Made by a program: the position numbers and the translations under genes
In this document: positions 6,708-14,567 of the stretch, piece after piece
Layout: every line of letters starts with the position of its first letter
Position numbering within the stretch: position 1 is the first letter of the stretch
The notes under the pieces: model-generated
What the model was told of the DNA's origin: nothing
The model's database searches: none
What the model saw: only the letters and a program-made list of their open reading frames with translations
NCBI GenBank assembly: GCA_946478645.1
Contig: CAMLCW010000031.1
Span: forward strand, 1 to 23,553
Source of the DNA: an uncultured Variovorax sp.
GTDB lineage: Bacteria; Pseudomonadota; Gammaproteobacteria; Burkholderiales; Burkholderiaceae
Direction of reading: 5' to 3'
Length of the DNA: 23,553 bases

Positions 6708-9058
6708 ACACGCACACAGACGTCCGGACCAGCGCGCGCAAGTTCGTCGCGCCCACCAGCCGGGAGGCCCTGCGCATGGCGCGCGAAGCGCTCGGCGACG
6801 AAGCCATCGTGCTGACCAACCGCGTGGTTGCCGAAGGCGTCGAGATCGTCGCCATGGTGCAGCAGGACGTGGAAGCGATGCAGGCGAAGGCACCTGCCGC
6901 ATCCGCAGCACCCGCCGCACCCGCCTTTGCGCTCACCCCGCCGCCGACCGCCGCCGCTGCGCCGGCACCGGCGCCCGCCGTGGTCGCGGCCGACAGCGTG
7001 CTCGGCGAGCTCCACTCGATGCGCTGCATGATCGAAGAGCAGCTCGCCGGCGTGGCCTGGAGCGAGAAGCAGCGCCGCGACCCGATGCGCGGGCGCCTGC
7101 TGCGCACGCTGCTCGGTGCCGGCTTCAGCGCGCGCCTGTCGAAGGCGATGCTCGAACACCTGCCCACCGGCCAGAGCCACGCCGAGGGCATGGCCTTCGT
7201 GCGCTCCGAGCTGATCCGCACCTTGCCCGTGCTCGGCGACGAGGACGCGCTGCTCGCGCAGGGCGGCGTCTATGCGCTGATGGGCCCCACCGGCGTCGGC
7301 AAGACCACCACCACCGCCAAGCTCGCGGCGCGATGCGTGATGCGCTTCGGTGCCGACAAGCTCGCGCTGGTCACCACCGACAGCTACCGCATCGGCGCCT
7401 ACGAGCAGCTGCGCATCTACGGCCAGATCCTCAACGTGCCGGTCTATGCGGTGAAGGACGCGGCCGACCTGCACCTGGTGCTGCAGGACCTGCGCGACAA
7501 GCACATGGTGCTGATCGACACCGTCGGCATGAGCCAGCGCGACCGCGCCGTGTCCGACCAGATCGCGATGCTCTGCAACAGCCACCGCCCCGTGAAGCGG
7601 CTGCTGTTGCTCAACGCCACCAGCCACGGCGACACGCTCAACGAGGTGGTGCACGCCTACCGCCACGGCAGCGACAGCGAACTGGCCGGCTGCATCTTCA
7701 CCAAGGTCGACGAGGCGACCCACCCCGGCGCGCTGATCGACACCGCGATCCGCCACCGCCTGCCGGTGCACTACGTCTCGTGCGGCCAGAAGGTGCCCGA
7801 GAACCTGATGCGCGCCGACCGCGCCCAGCTCGTCGACAGCGTGTTCCAGGCCCACAGCGCGAGCGCGCTGTTCGTGCCGGGCGAAGGCGACCTCAACGAC
7901 GCCGCAGCCGCCGCGAGCGCCGCGGCTGCGTCGGCGCAGGCCGAAGCCGAACGCCAGCGCCTGCAGTACCGCCGCCTGATCAGCGCCATGGCGCACGACG
8001 CGCAGGAAGTGGCGGCCGCGGCCCAGGCGCTCGCCGCCGCGCCGCTCGGCTTCGCCCAGGCGCGGGCGCTCTGGCGCCAGGCCGCCGACGACGACGTCGG
8101 CCACAAGGCGGTGCTGCAGGCCTTGATGACGCACGCCGCAAGCGAGATCGCCAGCGGCTGCGACACCCATCTGCTCGCGCTCGGCGGCCAGGTCGGCCTC
8201 AAGTCCGACCAGGGCAGCGACGCCTACCACTGCCAGGGCAGCCTGCTGCTGTCCGACCGCACCGGCATGCCGCTCGCGGCCCCCAACCAGTGGCTCTCCA
8301 CCGCCGCCACGCGGCATGCGGCCGACCCGGCGCGCAGGCCCGGCGTGCGGCAGGTGCAGTGGCTGCGCCAGCAGGACTTCGGCGCCAAGACCGTGGTGCA
8401 CATGCTGCCGCGGCTGCCCTCGGCCGAGCTGATGCTGCAGTGGCAGGTCCAGCGCCAGCAGTGGCTCGCGCGCGTGCCCGGCGCCACCGCGGTGACCGAT
8501 CCGCGCACCGGCGAATACGCCACGCTCAACGGCCTCGACTTCGCCTACGGCGAGCCGCGCCCCGTGCTCTTCAAGGGCCGGCCCGCGCTGCGGATGGAAG
8601 CGCAGGCCCGCGTCACGCTGCGCACCGACGGCGGCCTGCCGGGCCTGCGCTGCATCGCCACCCGCGTGATCGATGCGCGCAGCCGCAAGGTGCTGGCGCA
8701 GAGCCATGCGCTCTGCAACATCGGCGCCGAAGTTGCGCTCGGCCAACTCTCGCAGTGGCAGGCCTGGGCCGCCGAGGCCGAGCCCTGCTTCCGGCTGCTG
8801 CGCCAGGGCCTCTCGGCGCTCGGCGGACTCGGCGAGGCCGGCGATCCGCACATGCTGAAGCGCCTGCTCGTGGCCGGCCAGGTCACGACCACCGTCTGGC
8901 GCCTGCTGCAGGCCGAGGGCGACTGGGCCGCGCGCACGCGCGCGCTGCTGGTGCAGCTCACCGGCCGCGCGGCACGCGTGGGTCGCCCGGTCTCGGGCAA
9001 CGTGCTGTACGCCGGCGTGGGCAAGCTGTTCCTGCTGCTGGAGGCGCTGGACACGTGA
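6704..9058 (+). CDS. flhF: Flagellar SRP-like GTPase FlhF with a long C-terminal extension
   Basis: FlhF is an SRP-family GTPase that helps place the flagellar basal body and is controlled by FlhG. Seen here: an N-terminal B domain (TSREALRMAREALGDEAIVL), an Ala/Pro-rich linker (about 60-95), and an NG domain. The NG domain has P-loop GPTGVGKT at residues 194-201, TTDSYRIGAYEQLRIYGQIL, G3 motif DTVGMSQRD, G4 TKVDE and SCGQKVPENL. The GTPase core ends near residue 385. Usual FlhF proteins stop there (roughly 370-500 residues), but this one has 784. An Ala-rich segment (about 395-430) leads to some 350 residues that I do not recognise, rich in Trp, Gln and Leu, with a TDPRTGEYATLNGLDFAYGEPRP stretch. 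The reading frame is continuous and runs cleanly into flhG, so the extension is real. The start is TTG behind GGAGG; the gene overlaps flhA by four bases and flhG by a GTGA. Confidence 0.93.
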   Translation: MNTHTDVRTSARKFVAPTSREALRMAREALGDEAIVLTNRVVAEGVEIVAMVQQDVEAMQAKAPAASAAPAAPAFALTPPPTAAAAPAPAPAVVAADSVLGELHSMRCMIEEQLAGVAWSEKQRRDPMRGRLLRTLLGAGFSARLSKAMLEHLPTGQSHAEGMAFVRSELIRTLPVLGDEDALLAQGGVYALMGPTGVGKTTTTAKLAARCVMRFGADKLALVTTDSYRIGAYEQLRIYGQILNVPVYAVKDAADLHLVLQDLRDKHMVLIDTVGMSQRDRAVSDQIAMLCNSHRPVKRLLLLNATSHGDTLNEVVHAYRHGSDSELAGCIFTKVDEATHPGALIDTAIRHRLPVHYVSCGQKVPENLMRADRAQLVDSVFQAHSASALFVPGEGDLNDAAAAASAAAASAQAEAERQRLQYRRLISAMAHDAQEVAAAAQALAAAPLGFAQARALWRQAADDDVGHKAVLQALMTHAASEIASGCDTHLLALGGQVGLKSDQGSDAYHCQGSLLLSDRTGMPLAAPNQWLSTAATRHAADPARRPGVRQVQWLRQQDFGAKTVVHMLPRLPSAELMLQWQVQRQQWLARVPGATAVTDPRTGEYATLNGLDFAYGEPRPVLFKGRPALRMEAQARVTLRTDGGLPGLRCIATRVIDARSRKVLAQSHALCNIGAEVALGQLSQWQAWAAEAEPCFRLLRQGLSALGGLGEAGDPHMLKRLLVAGQVTTTVWRLLQAEGDWAARTRALLVQLTGRAARVGRPVSGNVLYAGVGKLFLLLEALDT

Positions 9059-9936
9059 GCAAGCGGGTTCTCGATCAAGCCGACGGGCTGCGGCGGCTGC
9101 TGGCGCAGTCGTCCGCGCGGCTCATCGCCATCGCAAGCATGGGCCGCCGCACAGGCACCACCACCGTGGCCATGAACCTCGGTGCGGCGCTCGCCCACAT
9201 GGGCAAGGACGTGCTGCTGCTCGACGAGCACGGCATCGGCGAGAACTCGGTCGCGGCCGAGTGGGTCGTCGAGCCGCTCGGCACGCTGGCCGACGTGGCG
9301 GCCCGGCGGCTGACCTGCGAAGGCGCCGTCGCGCGCACGCCCAGCGGCGTCGGCGTGCTGCCGGCGCTGCCCGGCGCGCAGCCTGGCCACACCGACCCGC
9401 GCCTGCTGTGGCGCGGCGACGTAATTTTGGTCGATGCGGCGCTCGACAGCGACGGCAACCTGTCGCCGCTCGCGCGCATGGCCGACGAACTTGTGATCGT
9501 GCTGCAGCCGCAGCCGGCCTCGATCACCGCCACCTATTCGGGCATCAAGCGGCTGCACTATGCGCACGCCGTGCGTCAGCTCCGGCTGCTGATCAACCAT
9601 GTCGCCGAACCCGAGGCCGCGCGCCAGGGCATGGCCAACCTGGTCGACACGGGCAGCCGCTATCTCGCGGTGTCGATGCAGCCTGCCGGCTGGGTCCGCA
9701 CCGACCCGCACATGCCCGCCGCGCGCCGGCTCGGACAGAGCGTCGTGGAGGCTTTCCCCACGAGCCCCGCGGCCGTGGACTTCCGCGTCATTGCCGCCGC
9801 CGTCACGCAGTGGCCATGGCGCCCGGCCGTGCGGCCGCAGGACGCCGGCACGGCGCTCTGGCGGCCCGAGGCCCTGATGCAGGAACCCGCCAACGAGGAA
9901 GAGGACGACCGTGTATACCGCACAGGGAACGTTTGA
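9055..9936 (+). CDS. flhG: FlhG/FleN-like MinD-family protein with a lost Walker A motif
   Basis: A 293-residue ParA/MinD-like protein in the FlhG position. FlhG normally is an ATPase that limits flagellar number by stimulating the FlhF GTPase. The N-terminal activation motif DQAxxLR is present (DQADGLR, residues 7-13). The fold is recognisable by LIAIAS...VAMNLGAALAHMGKDVLLLD and by the FlhG-type VIVLQPQPASITATYSGIKRL. However, the deviant Walker A (normally GKGGVGKT) reads MGRRTGTTT at residues 29-37, lacking both lysines. The following DADLG-type motif is DEHGIG, and the DTAAG-type switch is DAALD. ATP binding and hydrolysis are therefore doubtful. The start is GTG in a GTGA overlap with the flhF stop; no in-frame ATG lies near, and the start gives the family N-terminus exactly. 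The 3' end overlaps fliA by 26 bases. Assignment is by context plus motifs. Confidence 0.88.
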   Translation: MSKRVLDQADGLRRLLAQSSARLIAIASMGRRTGTTTVAMNLGAALAHMGKDVLLLDEHGIGENSVAAEWVVEPLGTLADVAARRLTCEGAVARTPSGVGVLPALPGAQPGHTDPRLLWRGDVILVDAALDSDGNLSPLARMADELVIVLQPQPASITATYSGIKRLHYAHAVRQLRLLINHVAEPEAARQGMANLVDTGSRYLAVSMQPAGWVRTDPHMPAARRLGQSVVEAFPTSPAAVDFRVIAAAVTQWPWRPAVRPQDAGTALWRPEALMQEPANEEEDDRVYRTGNV

Positions 9937-10639
9937 GAAATCGCATCTGCTGAAGCAGCACCAGCCGATGGTGCGCCGCATGGCGCTGCAGATGCTGGCC
10001 AAGCTGCCGGCCAGCGTGGAGCTCGACGACCTGATCCAGGCCGGCATGATCGGCCTGCTCGATGCCTCCACCCGCTACCAGGACAACCGCGGCGCGCAGT
10101 TCGAGACCTTCGCGAGCCAGCGCATCCGCGGCGCCATGCTCGACGAACTGCGTGCCAGCGACTGGGGCTCGCGCGGCCTGCGGCAGTCGTCGCGCAAGGT
10201 CGAGCAGGCCATCCAGGCGCTCGAGCACCAGCTCGGGCGCGCGGCCACCGAGGGCGAGATCGCCAAGTCACTCGACATGGAGCTCGACGACTACCAGTCG
10301 CTGCTGCAGGAGATCCAGGGCTGCCAGCTGCTCTACGTGGAAGACTTCGCGCACGACGGCGACTCCGACACCGCCTGGCTCGACCGCCAGGCGCGCAACG
10401 ACGGCGCCGGCAACGACGATCCGCTCGCGCAGCTCATGGCCTCGGGCTTCCGGCACCAACTCGTGGACGCGATCGCCGCATTGCCCGAACGCGACCAGCT
10501 GCTGTTGAACCTGTACTACGAGGAAGAGCTGAACCTGCGCGAGATCGGCGCCATCCTCGAGGTGAGCCAGTCGCGCGTGTGCCAGCTGCACAGCCAGGCG
10601 ATCAGCCGGCTGCGGGCACACCTGAAGGACGTGCTCTAG
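9911..10639 (+). CDS. fliA: Flagellar RNA polymerase sigma factor FliA (sigma-28)
   Basis: FliA directs RNA polymerase to late flagellar, motor and chemotaxis promoters and is held inactive by FlgM until the hook is complete. At 242 residues it is the normal size. Region 2 is clear (LDDLIQAGMIGLLDASTRYQ, FETFASQRIRGAMLDELRASDW), region 3 follows (RKVEQAIQALEHQLGRAATEGEIA), and region 4 ends with LPERDQLLLNLYYEEELNLREIGAILEVSQSRVCQLHSQA, a standard helix-turn-helix. The start is GTG at 9911 with GAGGA five bases upstream, inside the last codons of flhG. This gives the family N-terminus (YTAQGTFEKSHLLKQHQPMVRRMA). It is the last gene of the flhB operon and converges with the antiporter gene, with 19 bases between the stops and no evident terminator hairpin. 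Confidence 0.96.
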   Translation: MYTAQGTFEKSHLLKQHQPMVRRMALQMLAKLPASVELDDLIQAGMIGLLDASTRYQDNRGAQFETFASQRIRGAMLDELRASDWGSRGLRQSSRKVEQAIQALEHQLGRAATEGEIAKSLDMELDDYQSLLQEIQGCQLLYVEDFAHDGDSDTAWLDRQARNDGAGNDDPLAQLMASGFRHQLVDAIAALPERDQLLLNLYYEEELNLREIGAILEVSQSRVCQLHSQAISRLRAHLKDVL

Positions 10640-10658
10640 GGGCGGTGCATCGGCGCGC

Positions 10659-12455
10659 TCAAACCGCAGGCGCTCCCGCGCTCCCGGCATCGCGCTTGCC
10701 GCCATTTCGCAGGCCGGCCTGCAGCAAGGCGCGGCCGGCGAATGCGTCGCCTGCCACCTCCAGGTCGAAGCGATCCTCGTCGAGCCGGCGCAGGTCCGAG
10801 ATCACGGCGGCGGCTTCGTCCTCGGTCGCGCCGGTGGCCAGCATCGCCTCGTAGCCCATCTTCATGGCCGATTCGAAAGTCTCGCGAACCACGGTGGCCG
10901 TCGGATCGGTTTTGACCAACTCCACCGCATGCTCGCGGTCGTAGGCCCGCACCAGCACGCGCGAATGCGGACATTGGGCCCGGACGGTTTCGGCGATGCG
11001 CGTCGCAGCGGCCTTGTCGTTCACGCAGACCAGGATGGCGGTGGCGGTATGGGCACCGGCGGCGTGCAGCACATCGGGCCGGCCACCATCGCCGTAGTAG
11101 ACCTTGAAACCCAGGTAGGACTGCGCGTCGCGGATGACCTGCGTGTCGTTGTCGATCACCGTGAGCGAGGCGCCGCGTGCCAGCACGCCCTGGCTGGCGA
11201 TCTGGCCGACGCGGCCGAAGCCGATCACCAGCACCTTCGCATGCTGGCCGCCGGCCGCTTCCACGCCGTCCATCGACATCGCGGTGCGCGGCCCGAAGCG
11301 CTGGTGCAGCAGCACGACCAGCGGCGTGAGCGCCATCGACAGCACGACGATCGCCGTCATGTTGGCATTGACGGTGGCGTCGATCACGCGCGCACCCAGC
11401 GCTGCCGAGAACAGCACGAACGCGAACTCGCCGCCCTGCGCCATGAGCACCGCGCGGTCGAGCGCGTCGGCATGCGAACTTTTGGCAAGGCGCGCCACGG
11501 CATAGATGCAGGCGGCCTTGGTCGCCATCAGCGCCACCACGCCCGCCACGATCAACTGCCAGTTGCGGCCCACCACGGCCAGGTCCAGCGACATGCCCAC
11601 GCCGAGGAAGAAGAGCCCCAGCAACAACCCGCGGAAGGGCTCGATGTCGGCCTCCAGCTGGTGCCGGAAGGTGGACTCCGACAGCAGCACGCCGGCCAGG
11701 AACGCACCCATGGCCATCGACAGGCCCCCGAGCTGCATCAGCAGCGCCGCGCCGAGCACCACGAGCAGCGCGGCGGCGGTCATGACCTCGCGCGCCTTCG
11801 CGTTGGCAAGGATGCGGAAGAATGGGTTCAGCAACCAGATGCCTGCGGCCACCAGCGCGGTCAATGCACCCAGCGCCAGCCCGATCACGCCCCAGCGCGA
11901 GGGCACCACGGCCGCGGCATCGAGCGCGGGCGGTGCAATGAAGGCCACCATGGCCAGCAGCGGCACGATCAGCAGGTCTTCGAACAGCAGGATCGAGACC
12001 ATGCGCTGTCCGCGCGGCGCGGCGATGTCGCCTCGCTCGCCGAGCAGTTGCATGACGATGGCGGTCGACGTGAGCACGAAACCCATCGCGCTGATGAAGG
12101 ACACCGCCAGCGCAAAGCCGAATGCCATGCCCACCAGCGTCAACAGGCAGCCGCACACCAGGCACTGCAGGCTGCCGAGGCCGAAGATCTGCTTGCGCAG
12201 GCTCCACAGGTGCGAAGGCTGCATCTCCAGCCCGATCACGAACAGGAACATCACCACGCCCAGCTCGGCCACGTGCAGGATGGCCTGCGGATCGTTGAAC
12301 AGCTTGAAGCCAAAAGGCCCGATGGCCAGGCCCGCGGCCAGGTAGCCCAGCACCGACCCGAGGCCGAGCTTCTTGAACAGCGGCACCGCCACCACGGCGG
12401 CGCCGAGCAAGCTCACGACATTGACCAGGTCGCCCGCGCTTCCTTCGACAGCCAT
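10659..12455 (-). CDS. Kef-type K+/H+ antiporter (CPA2 family) with C-terminal RCK domain
   Basis: A 598-residue inner-membrane monovalent cation:proton antiporter. Residues 1 to about 385 hold about twelve hydrophobic segments with the family motif GLGSVLGYLAAGLAIGP near the N-terminus. Around residue 265 the regulatory loop HQLEADIEPFRGLLLGLFFLG closely resembles KefB/KefC. A TrkA-N (RCK) nucleotide-binding domain follows with GFGRVGQ at residues 412-418 and an acidic pair ending the second strand (VIDND). Kef proteins release K+ and acidify the cytoplasm under electrophile stress, gated by glutathione adducts; whether this one is glutathione-gated or YbaL-like cannot be settled here. Start choice: ATG at 12455 has AAGGA six bases upstream and gives the standard short N-terminus; longer readings upstream run through the LysR gene and are not believable. 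No KefF/KefG-type ancillary gene is adjacent, but the divergent quinone oxidoreductase-like gene lies two genes away. Confidence 0.9.
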   Translation of the reverse strand: MAVEGSAGDLVNVVSLLGAAVVAVPLFKKLGLGSVLGYLAAGLAIGPFGFKLFNDPQAILHVAELGVVMFLFVIGLEMQPSHLWSLRKQIFGLGSLQCLVCGCLLTLVGMAFGFALAVSFISAMGFVLTSTAIVMQLLGERGDIAAPRGQRMVSILLFEDLLIVPLLAMVAFIAPPALDAAAVVPSRWGVIGLALGALTALVAAGIWLLNPFFRILANAKAREVMTAAALLVVLGAALLMQLGGLSMAMGAFLAGVLLSESTFRHQLEADIEPFRGLLLGLFFLGVGMSLDLAVVGRNWQLIVAGVVALMATKAACIYAVARLAKSSHADALDRAVLMAQGGEFAFVLFSAALGARVIDATVNANMTAIVVLSMALTPLVVLLHQRFGPRTAMSMDGVEAAGGQHAKVLVIGFGRVGQIASQGVLARGASLTVIDNDTQVIRDAQSYLGFKVYYGDGGRPDVLHAAGAHTATAILVCVNDKAAATRIAETVRAQCPHSRVLVRAYDREHAVELVKTDPTATVVRETFESAMKMGYEAMLATGATEDEAAAVISDLRRLDEDRFDLEVAGDAFAGRALLQAGLRNGGKRDAGSAGAPAV

Positions 12456-12486
12456 GCAGATTCCTTCGTATTGAGATCCAAGAAGG

Positions 12487-12514
12487 CACAAAGGGGCCCC
12501 CGAGGCCCCTTGTG
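12487..12514 (-). terminator. Putative terminator hairpin after the LysR gene
   Basis: An 11-bp nearly perfect inverted repeat: GGGGCC core with CACAA flank at 12487-12498, and GGCCCCTTGTG at 12504-12514, with a five-base loop. It lies 23 bases downstream of the LysR stop on the minus strand, before the antiporter start. The following bases on that strand are only moderately T-rich (CCTTCTT), so the terminator may be leaky. It makes separate transcription of the antiporter gene likely. Confidence 0.5.
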
Positions 12515-12537
12515 CGCCCGCCATTGTCTCAGCGTCT

Positions 12538-13455
12538 TCAGTGCCCGAGCGCGCGCAGCAGCGCGCCACGCAGCCAAGCCTCGGCCGGGTCCCGGTCCGC
12601 GGGCGCACGCCAGCACATCGTGATCTCGTAGGTCGGGCTCTCGAACGGCAGCGGCTCGCAACGCAGACCGCCCGCCGCGCACAGCGCGTCCGCAAGGTAG
12701 GCCGGCACCGTGGCCAACAGGTCAGTGCCGGCCAGCAGCGCCGGCAGGCTGCCGAACTGCGGCAGCGACACCGCCACGCGCCGCGCTCGGCCGAGCGCGT
12801 CCAGCGCATCGTCGACGAAGCCGCGCAGGTCTTCGGCGAAGGTCACGAGCGCATGCGGGCGCGCGCAGAAGTCGTCGAGGGTCAATGGCTTCGCATCGGC
12901 ATCGGCGCGCAGCACTGCATAGCGCGCGGTGGTGGCGCGCCGCACCTTGGCGCCGGCCGGCAGGTCGCGCAGGTAGGCCAGCACGGTGCTCACGCGGCCG
13001 TCCTGCAGCTGTTGCATCGCATCGCGGTGGCTCACCGTGGTCGCGACCAGCCTGGCATGCGGCAGCTCGGCGCGCAGCAGGCCCAGCAGCCGCGGCAGCA
13101 CCGCGATCTGCAGGTCGTCGGTCAGGCCGACGCGAAACACCGGCGCGGCCTGCGCCGGCTCGAACGCTACCTCCGAACGCAGCGCCGCCTCGATCTGCTC
13201 GAGCGCGGGCCCGAGGCTCTGCATCAGTGCCTCGGCGCGCGGCGTCGGCACCATCTCGCGCCCCTGCCGCACGAACAGCGCGTCGCCCGTGAGTACGCGC
13301 AGCCTGGCGAGCGCATGGCTGACGGCGGGCTGGCCGATATGCAGCCGATCGGCCGCACGGCTGACATGGCGCTCGCGCATCAGCGCCGCGAGCACGGTCA
13401 GCAGGTTGAGGTCGATGCGGTTCAGTTCAGCAAGGTTCACCAGGGGTACATCCAC
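12538..13455 (-). CDS. LysR-family transcriptional regulator
   Basis: A 305-residue LysR-type regulator. The N-terminal winged helix-turn-helix is clear (LNRIDLNLLTVLAALMRERHVSRAADRLHIGQPAVSHALARLRVLTGDALFVRQGREM), in the subgroup with the RIDLNLL opening seen in NodD/PcpR-like members. The remaining part is the effector-binding periplasmic-binding-protein-like domain (FRVGLTDDLQIAVLPRLLGLLR and onward). The start taken here is GTG at 13455, with no good Shine-Dalgarno; a second in-frame GTG lies five codons inside, so the first few residues are uncertain. It is divergent from the quinone oxidoreductase-like gene with 86 bases between, the classic layout for a LysR regulator and its target. 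The inducer cannot be told from sequence. Confidence 0.93.
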   Translation of the reverse strand: MDVPLVNLAELNRIDLNLLTVLAALMRERHVSRAADRLHIGQPAVSHALARLRVLTGDALFVRQGREMVPTPRAEALMQSLGPALEQIEAALRSEVAFEPAQAAPVFRVGLTDDLQIAVLPRLLGLLRAELPHARLVATTVSHRDAMQQLQDGRVSTVLAYLRDLPAGAKVRRATTARYAVLRADADAKPLTLDDFCARPHALVTFAEDLRGFVDDALDALGRARRVAVSLPQFGSLPALLAGTDLLATVPAYLADALCAAGGLRCEPLPFESPTYEITMCWRAPADRDPAEAWLRGALLRALGH

Positions 13456-13541
13456 GATCGATGGGGTGCATGGTGATTATGTGATCTGTCGATTTCCCCG
13501 CAGCCGATGTGATGCCTACATTCACCGCAAAGGAGATCTGT
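13456..13541. promoter_or_regulatory. Shared divergent control region of the LysR and dehydrogenase genes
   Basis: This 86-base gap must contain both promoters and, by the usual LysR arrangement, the regulator's binding site. It is less GC-rich than its flanks around 13474-13497. Small dyads are seen (CGATCG at 13455-13460; ATC at 13484-13486 with GAT at 13491-13493), but no box strong enough to name. The call rests on position and on known LysR architecture. Confidence 0.45.
13529..13535 (+). promoter_or_regulatory. Ribosome binding site deciding the start of the dehydrogenase gene
   Basis: AAAGGAG lies six bases before the ATG at 13542. It favours this start over in-frame GTG/ATG codons at 13509 and 13512, which lie upstream of the site and lack one of their own. 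Confidence 0.75.
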
Positions 13542-14555
13542 ATGGCAAGGATGGTTCGTTTTCACGCCTTCGGCGGCCCCGAGGTGCTCGCGCTCGAAGA
13601 CAGGCCGGTGCCCGAACCCGGCACCGGCGAGGTCCGCATCGCGGTGCAGGCCATCGGCCTGAACCAGGCCGACGTGCTGTGGCGGCGCGGGCTCTACATC
13701 GAGGATGCGCAACTGCCGAGCGGGCTCGGCAACGAGGCCGCGGGGGTCATCGAGGCCGTCGGGCCCGGCGTGCAGGGCCTCGCGGTGGGCGACCGCGTGG
13801 CGCTGCTGCCGGGCGCGCACCAGGGCCGCTACCCGACCTATGGCGAGCGCATCGTCTTTCCGGCCACGCACGTCGTGCGGCATCCCGCCAACCTCTCGGC
13901 CGCGCAGGCGTCCGCGGCGTACATGGCCTACCTCACGGGCTATTTCGCGATGTTCGAGATCGCGCGGCTGCGCCGGGGCGGCACGCTGCTCGTTACGGGC
14001 GCCTCGTCGGGCACGGGATTCGCCGCGCTGCAGATGGCGCGCGCCGAAGGCCTCACGGCCATCGCCACCACGCGCAGCGCCGCCAAGCGCCAGGCGCTGC
14101 GCGACGCGGGCGCTTCCCACGTTGTGGTGACGGAGGAAGAAGACGTGGTTCGCAGCGTGCACGAGCACACCGGCGGCCGCGGCGTGGACCTGGTGTACGA
14201 CGGCGTGGGCGGGCCGATGTTCGCGCAGCTCGGCGACGCGGTCGCTGCGCGCGGCTGGTACCTGCTCTATGGGTTGTCGGGCGGTGCCGAACTCGGCTAC
14301 CCGGTGACGGCGCAGTTCCGCCGCAGCTGGCGCTTCCATGTCTACAAGGTGCTCGAGTTCACCGGCTCGGCCAGCCTCGGGCTGCCGCGCAACGAGGCAG
14401 CGCTGCGGCGCGGGCTGCAGTTCATCGACGCAGGCCTCGCCGACGGCCGCTTCGGCGTGCACATCGACCGCAGCTTCGCGTTGGGCGACGCGGCCCAGGC
14501 GCATGCGTACCTCGAGCGCGCGGCGCACACCGGCAAGGTCGTGCTCACGGTCTGA
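13542..14555 (+). CDS. Zinc-free MDR-family dehydrogenase, quinone oxidoreductase-like (NADPH-dependent)
   Basis: A 337-residue member of the medium-chain dehydrogenase/reductase superfamily, quinone oxidoreductase branch. The N-terminal GroES-like domain has FGGPEVLALEDRPVPEPGTGEVRI, IGLNQADVLWRRG and GNEAAGVIEAVGPGV, with VGDRVALLPG after it. The Rossmann part has the TGASSGTGFAALQMA nucleotide-binding loop and a GVDLVYDGVGG motif. The cysteine and histidine zinc ligands of true alcohol dehydrogenases are absent, which fits the quinone reductase or enoyl reductase-like subfamily. The likely reaction is NADPH-dependent reduction of a quinone or activated alkene; the substrate is unknown. The start follows a strong AAAGGAG. 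It is divergent from the LysR gene, its probable regulator, and converges with cheZ with 12 bases between the stops. Confidence 0.88.
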   Translation: MARMVRFHAFGGPEVLALEDRPVPEPGTGEVRIAVQAIGLNQADVLWRRGLYIEDAQLPSGLGNEAAGVIEAVGPGVQGLAVGDRVALLPGAHQGRYPTYGERIVFPATHVVRHPANLSAAQASAAYMAYLTGYFAMFEIARLRRGGTLLVTGASSGTGFAALQMARAEGLTAIATTRSAAKRQALRDAGASHVVVTEEEDVVRSVHEHTGGRGVDLVYDGVGGPMFAQLGDAVAARGWYLLYGLSGGAELGYPVTAQFRRSWRFHVYKVLEFTGSASLGLPRNEAALRRGLQFIDAGLADGRFGVHIDRSFALGDAAQAHAYLERAAHTGKVVLTV

Positions 14556-14567
14556 GCACGGCCGAGC

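Noticed and set aside
6059..8851. 930-codon open frame antisense to flhA/flhF
   Set aside because: It overlaps two well-supported genes, has no recognisable motif and a low-complexity composition typical of shadow frames.
10929..12623. 564-codon plus-strand frame opposite the antiporter gene
   Set aside because: His/Gln/Arg-rich shadow; the minus-strand gene has clear transporter and RCK motifs.
12456..12809. Longer N-terminal reading of the antiporter gene
   Set aside because: The extra 118 codons run through the LysR gene out of frame and the hairpin between them; ATG at 12455 has a good ribosome site and family N-terminus.
13456..13541. TACATT at 13517-13522 as the dehydrogenase promoter minus-10
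   Set aside because: The matching minus-35 is poor and the implied start point would fall on the ribosome binding site.
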